64,000 nucleotides of DNA from Blautia sp. XA-2221. GTDB taxonomy: Bacteria; Bacillota; Clostridia; Lachnospirales; Lachnospiraceae. The notes under the pieces are model-generated. The model was not told the origin of the DNA. It ran no database searches and saw only the letters and a list, made by a program, of their open reading frames with translations. Below are positions 8,877 to 18,839 of this stretch, in pieces. The position numbers and the translations under genes were made by a program. The stretch is taken from NCBI RefSeq assembly GCF_028767025.1, contig NZ_JAJQXX010000004.1:62001-126000 (forward strand), written 5' to 3'. Position 1 is the stretch's first letter. The number at the start of each line of letters is the position of its first letter.

Positions 8877-8903
8877 TTAACAGGTTCTTAACTTTTCTTA
8901 ACT
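8877..8903 (-). promoter_or_regulatory. Tandem OmpR-type repeats at the head of the protease/two-component operon
   Basis: On the plus strand TTAACA, TTAACT and TTAACT begin at 8877, 8888 and 8898, spacings of 11 and 10 bases, so all three lie on one face of the helix. PhoP/OmpR-family regulators bind such repeats. They lie upstream of the 8730-5422 operon, which encodes such a regulator. Confidence 0.5.
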
Positions 8904-8942
8904 CTTCTGCCGACTCTGTATAAAGCTGCATCTCAGTTCAAA

Positions 8943-8991
8943 AAAGCAGCTTTATAACAGGCATCTGCTTTACCTGCTATAAAACTGCTTT
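8943..8991 (-). terminator. Terminator of the fatty-acid synthesis operon
   Basis: Nineteen-base arms (8943-8961 and 8973-8991) pair throughout, two of the pairs being G-U, with an 11-base loop and T's on the minus-strand side. It lies 84 bases after the accDA stop. Confidence 0.8.
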
Positions 8992-9074
8992 TTAGTCTTG
9001 TCCTCTGCATATTTTTATAAAATCCGGCTTTCCATATCGCCGCAACTTCCCCCTGTTCTCCCCCAGGAGAAATG

Positions 9075-10895
9075 TCAGAACTTCCTGAATCTTTCATATC
9101 GCTTTTCCAGAAGTATCTCTTCTGAATAGTTTCTGTATTCTCCCAGAAAATCCGATATTTCCTCATCTAGGATATCAGTCACCTGATAAAAGGTCTGTTC
9201 GGTGAATTCTTCCGGCTCATAGATTACTTTCTCGATAATTCCCTGAGAATGAAGATCCAATGCAGTAAGTTTCATTACCTCTGCCGCCTCTTTTGCCTTT
9301 GTGCTGTCTTTCCACAGAATACTGGAAAATCCTTCCGGAGAAAGAATGGAGTAGACTGCGTTCTCAAGCATCCATACCTGATCTCCTGCTGCCAGGGCAA
9401 GCGCTCCGCCGCTTCCTCCCTCACCTGTGATTATGGTAAGTACCGGAACTGTCAGACCTGCCAGTTCCATCAGATTATCTGCAATAGCAGCTCCCTGTCC
9501 TCTTTCTTCTGCCTCAATACCACAGAAGGCTCCCGGAGTATCTACAAAGCAGATCACCGGACGCCGAAATTTTTCCGCCTGTTTCATCAAACGCAGAGCT
9601 TTCCGATATCCTTCCGGCATAGGCATCCCAAAATTTCTGTGTATGTTTTCCTTTGTATCACAGCCTTTTTCCTGAACAATCACTGTTACCGGTATTCCAT
9701 GAAAATTCGCAATTCCACCGATCACAGCAGGATCGTCGCCATACTTTCTGTCCCCATGCAGTTCCATGAAATCCGTAAATAACGACTTTATATAACTGCT
9801 GCCCGAAGGTCTTTCCAGTTTTCTGGAAATCTGTACTCGTTCCCATGCCGTATGTTCCGTCCTGTTGTTCTGATAACGTTTTTTCTCACGGAATAATTCT
9901 GATGCCCTCTGTGATAAAACTGCCTTTTCTCTGTGCTCTACGCTGGCATCATCAGACAGCTGCTCTTCTGCTGTCCCGTCATTCGCAGTCTTTACCTTAT
10001 CTATTTCTGACAGATCTGTATTCTCTGTCTTCCTCTTTTCATCATGAATTTTCAAAAGCTTTGTCAGGGTTTTCTTCAGTTTTTCCCTCTCCACGATCTC
10101 ATCTACAAATCCATGCTCCAGAAGAAATTCTGCTCTCTGGAATCCTTTTGGGAGCTTCTGTCGGATTGTCTGTTCGATTACTCTGGGACCTGCAAACCCT
10201 ATCAGTGCTCCCGGCTCTGCCAGTATCACATCACCTAACATGGCAAAGCTGGCTGTCACACCTCCTGTTGTCGGCTCTGTAAGAACAGAAATATAAAGAA
10301 GTCCTGCATCACTGTGCTTTTTCAGAGCTGCCGAAGTCTTTGCCATCTGCATAAGGGAAGTAATTCCCTCCTGCATTCTGGCTCCACCGGAACAGGCAAA
10401 AAGAATCACCGGAAGGCGTTCCCGTGTTGCCCGCTCCACGGCTCTTGTAATTTTTTCGCCTACGGCCCAGCCCATACTTGCCATAAAAAATCGGCCGTCA
10501 CACACACCGATCACTGCTTCCTGCCCGTTGATGCGTCCTTTTCCCGTAACAACGGCTTCCCGAAGTCCCGTTTTCTCTCTTACAGATGAAAGTTTTTCCT
10601 CGTAGCCCCGGTATTCCATTGGATTTGCGCCCACAAGATCTTTATCCCATTCCTCGAAGCTTCCTTCATCTGTAACCATACGGATTCTTGTATACGCATG
10701 GATTCTGAAATATCCACCGCATTTCGGACAGATATAGTTTCCGTTTTTTACATCTTCAGTGACGATTGCAGCCCCGCACTTGTTACATTTACGCAGAAGT
10801 CCCTGAGGAACCTCCGGTTTCAAAGCGCCGGTATGCTTTACATTCTGTTCTCTGTACAGGCTTTTTGTTTTTTTGAACATATTTTCCAGCTTCAT
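9075..10895 (-). CDS. accDA: Acetyl-CoA carboxylase carboxyltransferase, fused beta and alpha subunits
   Basis: 606 residues in one frame. Residues 1 to about 290 are AccD: a zinc ribbon with Cys37, Cys40, Cys56 and Cys59 and the crotonase-like core ([35 protein letters not shown]). A charged linker of about 60 residues follows. From about 350 to the end is Acc[37 protein letters not shown] and [10 protein letters not shown]. In most bacteria these are separate polypeptides forming an alpha2beta2 enzyme. Here they are joined, which forces equal amounts. The enzyme transfers the carboxyl from biotin on AccB to acetyl-CoA, giving malonyl-CoA. The start overlaps the accC stop by four bases (ATGA). 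It is the last gene of the operon. Confidence 0.95.
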   Translation of the reverse strand: MKLENMFKKTKSLYREQNVKHTGALKPEVPQGLLRKCNKCGAAIVTEDVKNGNYICPKCGGYFRIHAYTRIRMVTDEGSFEEWDKDLVGANPMEYRGYEEKLSSVREKTGLREAVVTGKGRINGQEAVIGVCDGRFFMASMGWAVGEKITRAVERATRERLPVILFACSGGARMQEGITSLMQMAKTSAALKKHSDAGLLYISVLTEPTTGGVTASFAMLGDVILAEPGALIGFAGPRVIEQTIRQKLPKGFQRAEFLLEHGFVDEIVEREKLKKTLTKLLKIHDEKRKTENTDLSEIDKVKTANDGTAEEQLSDDASVEHREKAVLSQRASELFREKKRYQNNRTEHTAWERVQISRKLERPSGSSYIKSLFTDFMELHGDRKYGDDPAVIGGIANFHGIPVTVIVQEKGCDTKENIHRNFGMPMPEGYRKALRLMKQAEKFRRPVICFVDTPGAFCGIEAEERGQGAAIADNLMELAGLTVPVLTIITGEGGSGGALALAAGDQVWMLENAVYSILSPEGFSSILWKDSTKAKEAAEVMKLTALDLHSQGIIEKVIYEPEEFTEQTFYQVTDILDEEISDFLGEYRNYSEEILLEKRYERFRKF

Positions 10896-12247
10896 GATCC
10901 GTTACCTCTGCCTTCCATTCGTTCAATAAATTCCACATCTGTATTTCCGGTAAGAAAATCCGGATGGTTCAGGATTTCATACTGATAATCTACATTTGTG
11001 TCAATTCCTTCTATAATAATCTCTCCCAGAGCGCTCTGCATTTTTCGGATCGCCTCATCCCTGTTTTTGGCCCACACGATCAGTTTTGCAATCATAGAAT
11101 CATAATAGGGCTGAACTGTATAGCCACTGTATACTGCAGAGTCAATCCGGATTCCCTTGCCTCCGGGAAAATACATATCTGTAATGGTACCGGGAGAAGG
11201 ACGGAAGCCTTTTTCCGGATTTTCCGCGTTGATCCTGCATTCAATAGCATGACCTGTAATATGAATATCTTTTTGCCTGAAAGAAAGAGGCAATCCGGAA
11301 GCAATGCGGATCTGCTCTTTTACAAGATCCACCCCTGTGACCCATTCTGTAACAGGATGTTCTACCTGAATCCGGGTATTCATTTCCATAAAATAAAAGC
11401 TTCCGTCACTGTCCAGCAAAAATTCAATAGTCCCTGCATTTACATACCCGCAGGCTTTTGCTGCTTTCACTGCAGCCTCTCCCATTTTTTTGCGCAGCCT
11501 GTCTGAAATAATCTCGCAGGGAGACTCCTCGATCATTTTCTGATGGTTTCTCTGAACGGAACAGTCCCGCTCTCCCAGATGTATCACATTTCCCTTATGG
11601 TCTGCAAGGATCTGAAACTCAATATGTCTGGGCTTCCTGACAAAATGCTCCACATACATTGTATTGTCACCAAACGCCATCTGAGCTTCTTTTTGAGCTG
11701 TACGGAAGCTTTCCGCAAAATCTTCCGGCGTATCCGCAGTTCTCATTCCTTTTCCGCCGCCGCCAAGAGCAGCCTTGATGATCACAGGATATCCGATTTT
11801 TTCTGCCTCTTCAAAGCCTGCCTCTGCTGTATAAATCGCTTTCTCGCTGCCCGGGATCACAGGAACCCCGGCTGCAGCCATTGTATTTTTTGCAGCCTGT
11901 TTATTGCCAAGACTTGCGATCACATGAGAGGGAGGTCCGATAAAAGTAATATGACACTGCTCGCACAGCTCTGCAAATCTGCTGTTTTCTGACAAAAATC
12001 CAAATCCAGGATGAACAGCATCCGCACCTGATACAATAGTCGCACTTATGATATTTTCCATACTGAGGTAGCTCTGAGAAGAAGGAGCCGGACCAATACA
12101 GATAGCTTCATCAGCAAGCTGTGTATGCAGAGCTTCCCGGTCAGCTTCTGAATAAACTGCCACTGTTTCAATTCCCATTTCCCTGCACGCACGGATGATC
12201 CGCACTGCAATCTCTCCTCTGTTTGCTATCAGCACTTTTTTTATCAT
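10892..12247 (-). CDS. accC: Biotin carboxylase AccC
   Basis: 451 residues from the ATG at 12247, preceded by AGGTGG seven bases away; an upstream GTG at 12256 has no site. It begins [26 protein letters not shown], the universal biotin carboxylase N-terminus. The ATP-grasp glycine loop is [11 protein letters not shown] (near residue 160), with [19 protein letters not shown], the active-site block [26 protein letters not shown], and the C-terminal dimer region. It carboxylates biotin on AccB using ATP and bicarbonate. It follows fabZ closely and overlaps accDA by four bases. Confidence 0.96.
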   Translation of the reverse strand: MIKKVLIANRGEIAVRIIRACREMGIETVAVYSEADREALHTQLADEAICIGPAPSSQSYLSMENIISATIVSGADAVHPGFGFLSENSRFAELCEQCHITFIGPPSHVIASLGNKQAAKNTMAAAGVPVIPGSEKAIYTAEAGFEEAEKIGYPVIIKAALGGGGKGMRTADTPEDFAESFRTAQKEAQMAFGDNTMYVEHFVRKPRHIEFQILADHKGNVIHLGERDCSVQRNHQKMIEESPCEIISDRLRKKMGEAAVKAAKACGYVNAGTIEFLLDSDGSFYFMEMNTRIQVEHPVTEWVTGVDLVKEQIRIASGLPLSFRQKDIHITGHAIECRINAENPEKGFRPSPGTITDMYFPGGKGIRIDSAVYSGYTVQPYYDSMIAKLIVWAKNRDEAIRKMQSALGEIIIEGIDTNVDYQYEILNHPDFLTGNTDVEFIERMEGRGNGS

Positions 12248-12256
12248 ATTTACCAC

Positions 12257-12685
12257 CTACCCGATCATAAAAGTCAGTTCCGCATCTGCAACAACTTTTC
12301 CGTCCACACTTGCAACTGCATGACCGACCCCTACAGGTCCCTTGCATTTAATGATCTTTGTTTCAAGCTTCAGCTTATCTCCCGGCGCAACCTTTCCCCG
12401 GAAACGACAATTTTTTATTCCGCCGAAATAAGCAGTTTTTCCCCTGTTTTCTTCTTTGCTTAAAATTGCTACCGCGCCGGTCTGAGCAAGAGCCTCTACG
12501 ATCAGCACTCCCGGCATCACAGGCTCCTGAGGAAAGTGTCCCCTGAAAAAATCCTCATGAAAAGTCACGCATTTATATCCTGCTGCAAACTCTCCCGGCT
12601 CATAATCTTCTATATAATCTACAAGAAGAAACGGATGTCTGTGAGGAAGAATCTCTTCAATTTCCTTAATTCCTAAATGTTTCAT
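12257..12685 (-). CDS. fabZ: 3-hydroxyacyl-ACP dehydratase FabZ
   Basis: 142 residues, a single hot-dog domain. The catalytic pair is visible: His in LPHRHPFLLVD (about residue 19) and Glu in GHFPQEPVMPGVLIVEALAQTGAV. It dehydrates 3-hydroxyacyl-ACP in each elongation cycle. There is no fabA or second dehydratase in the operon; whether FabZ or another factor introduces the double bond is not shown by the sequence. It is packed between accB (13-base gap) and accC. Confidence 0.95.
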   Translation of the reverse strand: MKHLGIKEIEEILPHRHPFLLVDYIEDYEPGEFAAGYKCVTFHEDFFRGHFPQEPVMPGVLIVEALAQTGAVAILSKEENRGKTAYFGGIKNCRFRGKVAPGDKLKLETKIIKCKGPVGVGHAVASVDGKVVADAELTFMIG

Positions 12686-12698
12686 ACTGTACCTCTGC

Positions 12699-13193
12699 TT
12701 ATTTTATTCTGAAAAGGGGCTGTCCGTACTCTACCATCTGTCCGTTTTCCACCAGAATTTCCGTTACAGTTCCCTCATATTCGCTTTCAATTTCATTCAT
12801 CAGCTTCATAGCTTCCACGATTCCCAGAGTTTTTCCTTTTTTTACTCCGTCTCCCACTGCCACAAAGGGCTCCGCGTCTTCTGAAGGAGCCGCATAAAAC
12901 GTACCTACAAGAGGAGATTTTATCAGTTTTCCTTCCTGATTTTCCCCGCTTCCTCCCATTGTATTTTCCTCTGTCTGACGGGTTTCTGTATTTTGTGCTG
13001 AAATAAACGGTGCGCTTCCGACATTCTGGTTCTGTACCACACCGTTATAATTTCCATCCATTGGAAGGACAAGCTCTGTTTTTGGCAGTTCTCTGACAAA
13101 ACGGAGGGCAGTGCCGTTTTCCTCATACTGGAATTCTGTCAGATCAGAATCCGACACAGCCTTTATCAACGTAAGAAGATTATTAAATTCCAT
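12699..13193 (-). CDS. accB: Biotin carboxyl carrier protein AccB
   Basis: 164 residues from the ATG at 13193, which has AGAGG in front; the longer in-frame extension to 13265 overlaps fabF and has no site. The N-terminal part ([21 protein letters not shown]) is the usual helical region, then a flexible Gln/Asn/Gly-rich linker (about 55-85), then a lipoyl/biotinyl domain with [10 protein letters not shown]. The biotinylated lysine is about residue 130. It carries carboxybiotin between AccC and AccDA. No biotin ligase gene is in the window. Confidence 0.94.
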   Translation of the reverse strand: MEFNNLLTLIKAVSDSDLTEFQYEENGTALRFVRELPKTELVLPMDGNYNGVVQNQNVGSAPFISAQNTETRQTEENTMGGSGENQEGKLIKSPLVGTFYAAPSEDAEPFVAVGDGVKKGKTLGIVEAMKLMNEIESEYEGTVTEILVENGQMVEYGQPLFRIK

Positions 13194-13261
13194 GTTTACC
13201 TCTTTCTCGCTCATTGTTTTTGAGCATCCAGGTATCCTTTTGAGGATTACCTCTTTTCTGC

Positions 13262-14500
13262 TCAATCAAATTTTTTTATCAACAGTGTGGCGTTATGTCC
13301 TCCAAATCCCAGAGAATTGCTCATAGCATAACGGATCTCCTTTTTCACCGGCGCCCCAAGAACATAGTTCAGGTCGCATCCCTCTCCCAGTGTTTCGGTT
13401 CCCATTGTCTGATGTATAAATCCTTCCTGCAGCTCCTTTACACAGGTAACAAGCTCTGCTCCTCCGGCAGCTCCCAGCAGATGTCCGATCATGGATTTTG
13501 TAGAATTTACCAGGAGCTTTTCCGCTGCTGCGCCAAAAGCAAGGTGAATGGCTCTTGTTTCAAAGAGGTCATTATGATGAGTGCTTGTTCCATGAGCATT
13601 AATATATTCCACTTCTTCCGGAGATACGCCTGCCTCTTCCATAGCAAGGCTCATTGCTTTTGCGGCTCCGCTTCCGTCCTCAGCAGGAGAAGTGATGTGA
13701 TATGCGTCTGCAGTAGCGCCGTAACCAACTACTTCCGCATAGATTTTTGCCCCTCTTGCCCTGGCATGCTCCAGTTCCTCCAGCACCACAATTCCAGCGC
13801 CTTCACCAAGAACAAATCCGTCTCTGTTTTTGTCAAAGGGAACCGAGGCTTTAAAAGGATCATCTGTTTCTGTAAGTGCAGTCAGAGCATCAAAACCTGC
13901 AACTCCCGTAGGGCAAATACAGCTTTCTGCCCCTCCTGCCACCATGATATCTGCATCTCCGTACTGGATCGCCCGAAAAGCATCTCCGATGCTGTGGGTT
14001 CCTGAAGCGCAGGCAGTCACCACATCTGTACATTTTCCTCTCAGTCCCAGCTCAATAGAAACATTTCCTGCAGCCATATTGGAGATCATCATAGGTACCA
14101 TCAAAGGAAGCGCCCGGCCGGGTCCTTTCTGAGTAATCCTGTCATAACAGAGCTCAACCTGACGAAGATCGCCAACTCCGGATCCAATGATAACCCCTGC
14201 CCGGAAAGCATCCTCTTTTTTCATATCAAGTCCGGAATCCTCAAAAGCTTCTTTTGCTGCCGCAACTGCATACTGGGAAAACAAAGCCATACGTCTTGCC
14301 TGTTTCGGCTCCATATATTTTTTAGCTTCAAAGCCTTTTACCTCAGCGGCAAGTTTTACCTTGTATCCCTGAGCATCAAATCTGGTGATGGGCCCGATTC
14401 CCACTTTTCCGTCACAGATTCCCTGCCAGAACTCCTGTACATTGTTTCCTGTGGGCGTTACTGCTCCCAGTCCTGTAATTACTACTCTCCGACTGCTCAT
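13262..14500 (-). CDS. fabF: 3-oxoacyl-ACP synthase II FabF
   Basis: 412 residues, normal for KAS II. The catalytic triad is present: Cys in [16 protein letters not shown], His in [11 protein letters not shown] and His in [13 protein letters not shown]. The C-terminus reads [14 protein letters not shown]. It condenses malonyl-ACP with growing acyl-ACP. GGAGG precedes the ATG, which overlaps the fabG stop by four bases. No fabB is present, so this is the operon's only elongation condensing enzyme. Confidence 0.96.
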   Translation of the reverse strand: MSSRRVVITGLGAVTPTGNNVQEFWQGICDGKVGIGPITRFDAQGYKVKLAAEVKGFEAKKYMEPKQARRMALFSQYAVAAAKEAFEDSGLDMKKEDAFRAGVIIGSGVGDLRQVELCYDRITQKGPGRALPLMVPMMISNMAAGNVSIELGLRGKCTDVVTACASGTHSIGDAFRAIQYGDADIMVAGGAESCICPTGVAGFDALTALTETDDPFKASVPFDKNRDGFVLGEGAGIVVLEELEHARARGAKIYAEVVGYGATADAYHITSPAEDGSGAAKAMSLAMEEAGVSPEEVEYINAHGTSTHHNDLFETRAIHLAFGAAAEKLLVNSTKSMIGHLLGAAGGAELVTCVKELQEGFIHQTMGTETLGEGCDLNYVLGAPVKKEIRYAMSNSLGFGGHNATLLIKKFD

Positions 14501-15246
14501 ATTACCATTCCTCCGTCAACCTGAATGATCTGCCCGGTAATGTAAGAAGCATCTTCCGATACAAGAAATGCCACTGTCTTCGCCACATTCTCAGGCTTTC
14601 CAAAATGTCCAAGGGGAATCTGCGCTGCTGAAGTTTCTTTTACAGTGTCAGGAAGAATCTGCGTCATTTCTGTTTCTATAAATCCCGGAGCAACTGCATT
14701 TACAGTAATTCCTCTGGATGCCAGCTCTCTTGCCGCTGTCTTTGTAAGTCCGATCACACCTGCTTTGGATGCCACATAATTTGCCTGTCCTGCATTTCCG
14801 GCAATACCTACCACAGATGCCATGTTTACAATCCGTCCGCTTTTCTGCCTCAGCATCTGTCTGGAAACAAAACGCAGCATATTAAAGGTTCCTCCCAGAT
14901 TCACATCAACTACGCTGTCAAAGTCCTCTCTTGACATCCCCATAAGGAGTCCGTCCTTGGTGATTCCTGCATTATTTACAAGAATATTTATTTTTCCGTA
15001 TTTTTTTACAATATCCCTGACAGCCTGGTCACAGGCTTTATAATCCGCAACATTCCACTGTAAGACTTCCGCACAGCCGCCGTTTTCTTCAATTTCTTTT
15101 TTTACTTTTTCTGCCCGGTCAGCTGAACCATTATAATTAATAATCACAAGCATTCCTTTTGCTGCCAGCTCCAGAGCAACTGCTCTTCCAATCCCTCTGG
15201 ATGCGCCTGTTACTACAGCCACCTGTTTTTCTGTATACTCCGCCAT
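14497..15246 (-). CDS. fabG: 3-oxoacyl-ACP reductase FabG
   Basis: 249 residues from the ATG at 15246, chosen because AAAGGGG stands six bases before it. A short-chain dehydrogenase with the NADP-binding TGASRGIGRA near the N-terminus, NNAG (NILVNNAGITKDG), catalytic Ser in MASVVG and YVASK. The C-terminus [18 protein letters not shown] is characteristic of FabG. It reduces 3-ketoacyl-ACP. A 38-bp minisatellite fills the gap between it and fabD. Confidence 0.95.
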   Translation of the reverse strand: MAEYTEKQVAVVTGASRGIGRAVALELAAKGMLVIINYNGSADRAEKVKKEIEENGGCAEVLQWNVADYKACDQAVRDIVKKYGKINILVNNAGITKDGLLMGMSREDFDSVVDVNLGGTFNMLRFVSRQMLRQKSGRIVNMASVVGIAGNAGQANYVASKAGVIGLTKTAARELASRGITVNAVAPGFIETEMTQILPDTVKETSAAQIPLGHFGKPENVAKTVAFLVSEDASYITGQIIQVDGGMVI

Positions 15247-15355
15247 GTTTCCCCTTTCCTGCAATCATCCACTATCTGTTTTATTATCCTGGATAAATAT
15301 ATTTTTAAACTCACCTGTTCCGTGCGCTTTTCTCTGTATGGTTGCTCAAAGTTCC

Positions 15356-15520
15356 AAGTTTCTTCTATACATATTCCATTACTGCCTCTATTCCCTTCGA
15401 AAGTTACATATTCTCACCACTGCTTCTATTTCCTTCGAAAGTTACATATTCTCACCACTGCTTCTATTCCCTTCGGAAGTCACATGTTCTCACTACTGCT
15501 TCCATGCCTTTCAGGAGTAC
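15356..15520. repeat. 38-bp tandem repeat overlapping the 3' end of fabD
   Basis: Three clear units begin at 15394, 15432 and 15470, each starting CCTTCGAAAG or CCTTCGGAAG and ending TGCTTCTATTT or a close variant. A decayed unit lies on the left (about 15356-15393) and a partial one starts at 15508. The first two full units differ by about one base; the outer ones have drifted. The repeat covers the FabD stop codon and its last dozen codons and fills the fabD-fabG gap. Confidence 0.85.
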
Positions 15521-16454
15521 CGACCTTCTGCTGTTTCAGCAGTTCCCCACATACGGCATCTGCTTCTTCCCAGGTGCTGATCCGGTACATCTTTACATTT
15601 TTATCTGTTTTTTTCATAAATCCACTAAGGGTTTTTCCCGGTCCGATCTCCACAAAGGTATCTATTCCCTGTGCGATCATTGTCCTTATGCCCTGCTCCC
15701 AGCGAACGGAAGAGCTTACCTGTTTTACCAGAAGGTCTTTAATTGATTCCCCGCTCTCAACCACTTTCGCTGTTACATTTGTCACATAAGGAATCACCGG
15801 TTCCTTCACCGGAATCTTTTCCAGAAACTCTTCCAACTTCTTTCCTGCCGGTTCCATCATTGGAGAATGAAACGGACCACTGACCTTTAAAGGAAGCACT
15901 CTTCTGGCGCCGGCTTCTTTGAGAACTGCAGCCGACTGATTCACTGCTTCCTTCTCTCCAGTGATAACGATCTGTCCGGGGCAGTTATAATTTGCAATAA
16001 AAACGCCTTCAAGGTCATGAACGATCCTTTCCACAGCTTCTCCGTCCATTCCGAGAACAGCAGCCATAGCTCCTGTTCCTTCCGGCGCCGCATGTTCCAT
16101 AAAAATCCCTCTGGCGCGGACAGTACGGACAGCATCCATATCACTTATGCTGCCTGCTGCCGCAAGCGCACAGTATTCCCCAAGACTTAAGCCTGCTGTC
16201 ATTTCCGGATAAAGTCCTCTTTTTTCTATTTCACGGGTAATAGCAAGACAGGCTGTAACCATAGCCGCCTGAGTATATTCTGTTTTGTCCAGAAGTTCAT
16301 TTTCCTGAAAACAGATTTCCCGGACATCAAAATCCAGGATATCCGAGGCGCTGTCAAAAACAGCCTTTGCCTCTATACTTTTTTCATAAAAATCTTCTGC
16401 CATTCCCACTTCCTGGGCTCCCTGTCCCGGATAAAGAAATGCAATCCTGCTCAT
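15480..16454 (-). CDS. fabD: Malonyl-CoA:ACP transacylase FabD
   Basis: 324 residues from the ATG at 16454, which has GGAGCG eight bases upstream; the earlier ATG at 16469 is too close to its AGGAA. It shows the FLYPGQGAQEVGM start, the nucleophile elbow TAGLSLGEYCAL with the active serine, and catalytic His in KVSGPFHSPMMEPAG. It loads malonyl groups onto ACP. The last residues, TPERHGSSSENM, are encoded inside the 38-bp repeat and have no counterpart in the usual family ending, so the tail seems to have been replaced or extended by repeat growth. Confidence 0.94.
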   Translation of the reverse strand: MSRIAFLYPGQGAQEVGMAEDFYEKSIEAKAVFDSASDILDFDVREICFQENELLDKTEYTQAAMVTACLAITREIEKRGLYPEMTAGLSLGEYCALAAAGSISDMDAVRTVRARGIFMEHAAPEGTGAMAAVLGMDGEAVERIVHDLEGVFIANYNCPGQIVITGEKEAVNQSAAVLKEAGARRVLPLKVSGPFHSPMMEPAGKKLEEFLEKIPVKEPVIPYVTNVTAKVVESGESIKDLLVKQVSSSVRWEQGIRTMIAQGIDTFVEIGPGKTLSGFMKKTDKNVKMYRISTWEEADAVCGELLKQQKVGTPERHGSSSENM

Positions 16455-16569
16455 ACTGTTACGCTCCATTTCCTAAATATTGTGTTTCTGTTCAGCATAT
16501 TCACTGCAAAATCTCGTTATTGTTTCCTTTGTTCACAAAAACAGCGCCATAAGCAGCTGCCTTTTATAT

Positions 16570-17508
16570 TTATTCCTGCCAGGACTCTCTGCTCATTAAA
16601 GCCTGCGCTCCGGAAACCATTCTGCTGATGATCTCCCTGCAGGAAAGACTTTCCTTTACAAGACCGGCGCTCTGTCCTGCCATCAGGCTTCCGTTTCTGA
16701 TATCGCCGTCCTGAACCGCTTTTCTTAAACCTCCAAGAGTCAAAGCCTCAAGAGCCTCAAAACCGGCTCCACTTTTCTCCAGATCCAGATATCTTCTGGA
16801 CATATCATTGCGTAAAACCCGAATCGGATGACCTGTTGTGCGTCCTGTAACACGAGTATCAATATCCTTTGCCCTTAAAATACTGTCTTTATAATTCTGG
16901 TGGATCACAGATTCCCGGGAAGCCGCAAAAGCAGTGCCAACCTGCACGCCTTCCGCTCCCAGCATAAAGGCTGCTGCCATTCCTCTTCCATCTGCGATAC
17001 CCCCTGCAGCGATCACCGGAATCGACACTGCATCTGCTACCTGAGGTACCAATGTCATTGTAGTGATCTCTCCAATATGGCCTCCTGCTTCTGTTCCCTC
17101 TGCCACAACTGCGTCTGCCCCACAGCGCTCCATACGTCTGGCAAGAGCAGTGGAGGCAACTACCGGAATCACCTTCACCCCGGCTGCTTTCCAGTCTGCC
17201 ATGTATTTTTCCGGACTTCCTGCACCTGTTGTAACAATGGGAACTTTTTCTTCCACAATAACTTTTGCCACCTGATCAGCTTCCGGGCTCATAAGCATAA
17301 TATTCACGCCAAAAGGCCTGTCTGTCATTTCTCTTACCTTTTTGATCTGCTCTCTTACCCACTCTGCCGGGGCTGCAGCGGCTGCGATCAGGCCAAGCCC
17401 TCCCGCATTAGATACTGCAGCCGCAAGGTTAGCCTCTGCCACCCATGCCATGCCGCCCTGGACAACAGGATATTCAATCCCCAATAATTCTGTGATTTCT
17501 GTTTTCAT
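16570..17508 (-). CDS. fabK: Enoyl-ACP reductase II FabK (FMN-dependent)
   Basis: 312 residues. A TIM-barrel flavoprotein of the FabK/nitronate monooxygenase group: MKTEITELLGIEYPVVQGGMAWVAEANLAAAVSNAGGLG at the start (two fragments of this block are universal), VVAEGTEAGGHIGE, VIAAGGIADGRGMAAAFMLGAEGVQVGTAF. Its place between acpP and fabD identifies it as the enoyl reductase completing each elongation cycle. No fabI or fabL is present in the operon, so this would be the reductase, a type insensitive to triclosan in characterised species. The gap to acpP is two bases. A 115-base gap separates it from fabD. Confidence 0.93.
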   Translation of the reverse strand: MKTEITELLGIEYPVVQGGMAWVAEANLAAAVSNAGGLGLIAAAAAPAEWVREQIKKVREMTDRPFGVNIMLMSPEADQVAKVIVEEKVPIVTTGAGSPEKYMADWKAAGVKVIPVVASTALARRMERCGADAVVAEGTEAGGHIGEITTMTLVPQVADAVSIPVIAAGGIADGRGMAAAFMLGAEGVQVGTAFAASRESVIHQNYKDSILRAKDIDTRVTGRTTGHPIRVLRNDMSRRYLDLEKSGAGFEALEALTLGGLRKAVQDGDIRNGSLMAGQSAGLVKESLSCREIISRMVSGAQALMSRESWQE

Positions 17509-17510
17509 GC

Positions 17511-17729
17511 CTATTTCTCCAGATATGCAGCCGCAGCGCCTACTGTTGTTATTTTTTCCAGATCCTCGCTTGGAATTTCCACTCCGAACTCCTCTTCCAG
17601 AGCCATTGCCAGCTCAAAAAGATCAAGAGAGTCTGCATGAAGATCCTCTGTAAAAGAAGTATTTTCTGTAATTTCTGCTGCCTCTGCTCCAAGTGTTTCT
17701 GCTGTGATCTCGATAATTTTCTGTAACAT
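17511..17729 (-). CDS. acpP: Acyl carrier protein AcpP
   Basis: 72 residues from the ATG at 17729, with an AAAGGAG site; the longer frame to 17786 overlaps fabH and has no site. Four-helix acidic carrier with the phosphopantetheine serine at residue 34 in LHADSLDLFELAMALEEEF. It carries all acyl intermediates of the operon's enzymes. It follows fabH by 44 bases and precedes fabK by two. Confidence 0.95.
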   Translation of the reverse strand: MLQKIIEITAETLGAEAAEITENTSFTEDLHADSLDLFELAMALEEEFGVEIPSEDLEKITTVGAAAAYLEK

Positions 17730-17773
17730 GATATTCTCCTTTTCTGATATGTCTTTGACTTTTGAATTTATTT

Positions 17774-18766
17774 TTAAATACCCCATTCCAATACAGACGC
17801 ACCCCAGGAAAGTCCTGCTCCAAAGCCTGCCAGAACAATCCTCTGACCTTTTTTCAGCTTTCCGCTTCGGTTCATCTCATGGAGAAGTATGGGGATACTT
17901 GCCGAGGAAGTATTACCGTATTCCTGTAGATTCATGGGAAATCTCTCAATTCCCATTCCCATTCTCCTGGCCGCTGCTTCTACAATCCGGCGGTTTGCCT
18001 GATGAAGCACAAACCAGTCAATGTCTTCTGTCTTAAGGTGATTTTTTTCCAGCACCTGACAGATTGCCTCCGGAACACTTCTGACAGCAAACTGAAATAC
18101 TTCTCTGCCATCCATAGAAAGATACCTCTGTGATTTCCATGTTATATTCCGTGATGTTTCCGTCTGCGGTTCTGTATTCAGATCATTTTCCACTGCCGGA
18201 CAGGTGAGAGCCTCTCCGCCCTTTCCATCTGACCGGGCAAAAGAAACATAACTTTTTCCTTCCCGGGCGCACAGCATTACAGCTCCCGCCCCATCTCCAA
18301 AAAGGATACAGCTTCCCCGGTCGGTCCAGTCAACGATCCGTGACAGCCTTTCACTTCCTACAACAAGAATATTCTTGTAGATTCCTGACGATATATAAGC
18401 CTGCGCAGTCTGATATGCAAAGAGAAATCCACTGCATGCCGCATTCAGATCAAACCCAGCCGCCTGGTAAAGTCCCAGTTCCTTTTGTATCTCACATGCA
18501 GTGCATGGAAAAATCTGATCCGGCGTAGAAGTCGCAGCTATGATCAGATCCACTTCACCGGAGCTGATTCCTGATTCTTCGACTGCCTGACGGGCTGCTT
18601 CCGTCCCCATAGACACTGCGGTTTCTTTTTCTGCAACGTGCCTTCTGAGTACCCCGGTCCGTTCCCGTATCCACTGATCACTGGTGTCCACAAACTCTGC
18701 GATTTTATGATTATCCAGAACTTTTTCCGGCACACAGGCGCCAGTTCCGCAAATCACACCTGTCAT
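17774..18766 (-). CDS. fabH: 3-oxoacyl-ACP synthase III FabH
   Basis: 330 residues, first gene of the operon, with an AAGGAGGG site. Catalytic Cys111 in LNAACSGFLFAYQ, His in FVLHQANRRIVEAAA and Asn in YGNTSSASIPILL. It starts fatty-acid synthesis by condensing acetyl-CoA (or branched acyl-CoA) with malonyl-ACP. The start-unit preference cannot be read from the sequence. Directly upstream is a consensus promoter with a FabT-like dyad, so the whole ten-gene operon is likely controlled here. Confidence 0.95.
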   Translation of the reverse strand: MTGVICGTGACVPEKVLDNHKIAEFVDTSDQWIRERTGVLRRHVAEKETAVSMGTEAARQAVEESGISSGEVDLIIAATSTPDQIFPCTACEIQKELGLYQAAGFDLNAACSGFLFAYQTAQAYISSGIYKNILVVGSERLSRIVDWTDRGSCILFGDGAGAVMLCAREGKSYVSFARSDGKGGEALTCPAVENDLNTEPQTETSRNITWKSQRYLSMDGREVFQFAVRSVPEAICQVLEKNHLKTEDIDWFVLHQANRRIVEAAARRMGMGIERFPMNLQEYGNTSSASIPILLHEMNRSGKLKKGQRIVLAGFGAGLSWGASVLEWGI

Positions 18767-18839
18767 GACCTGCCCTCCTTTTTTTCGGAATCTGATCCCG
18801 ATTCCGCTTGGGTTGTTATTTGTTTTGAATATTTAATAT

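Noticed and set aside
8933-9166. 77-codon open frame at the end of accDA
   Set aside because: It overlaps the accDA coding end and the operon terminator hairpin, with no ribosome site.
15356-15520. CRISPR array
   Set aside because: The units are directly tandem with no unique spacers, and there are no cas genes nearby. It is a minisatellite.
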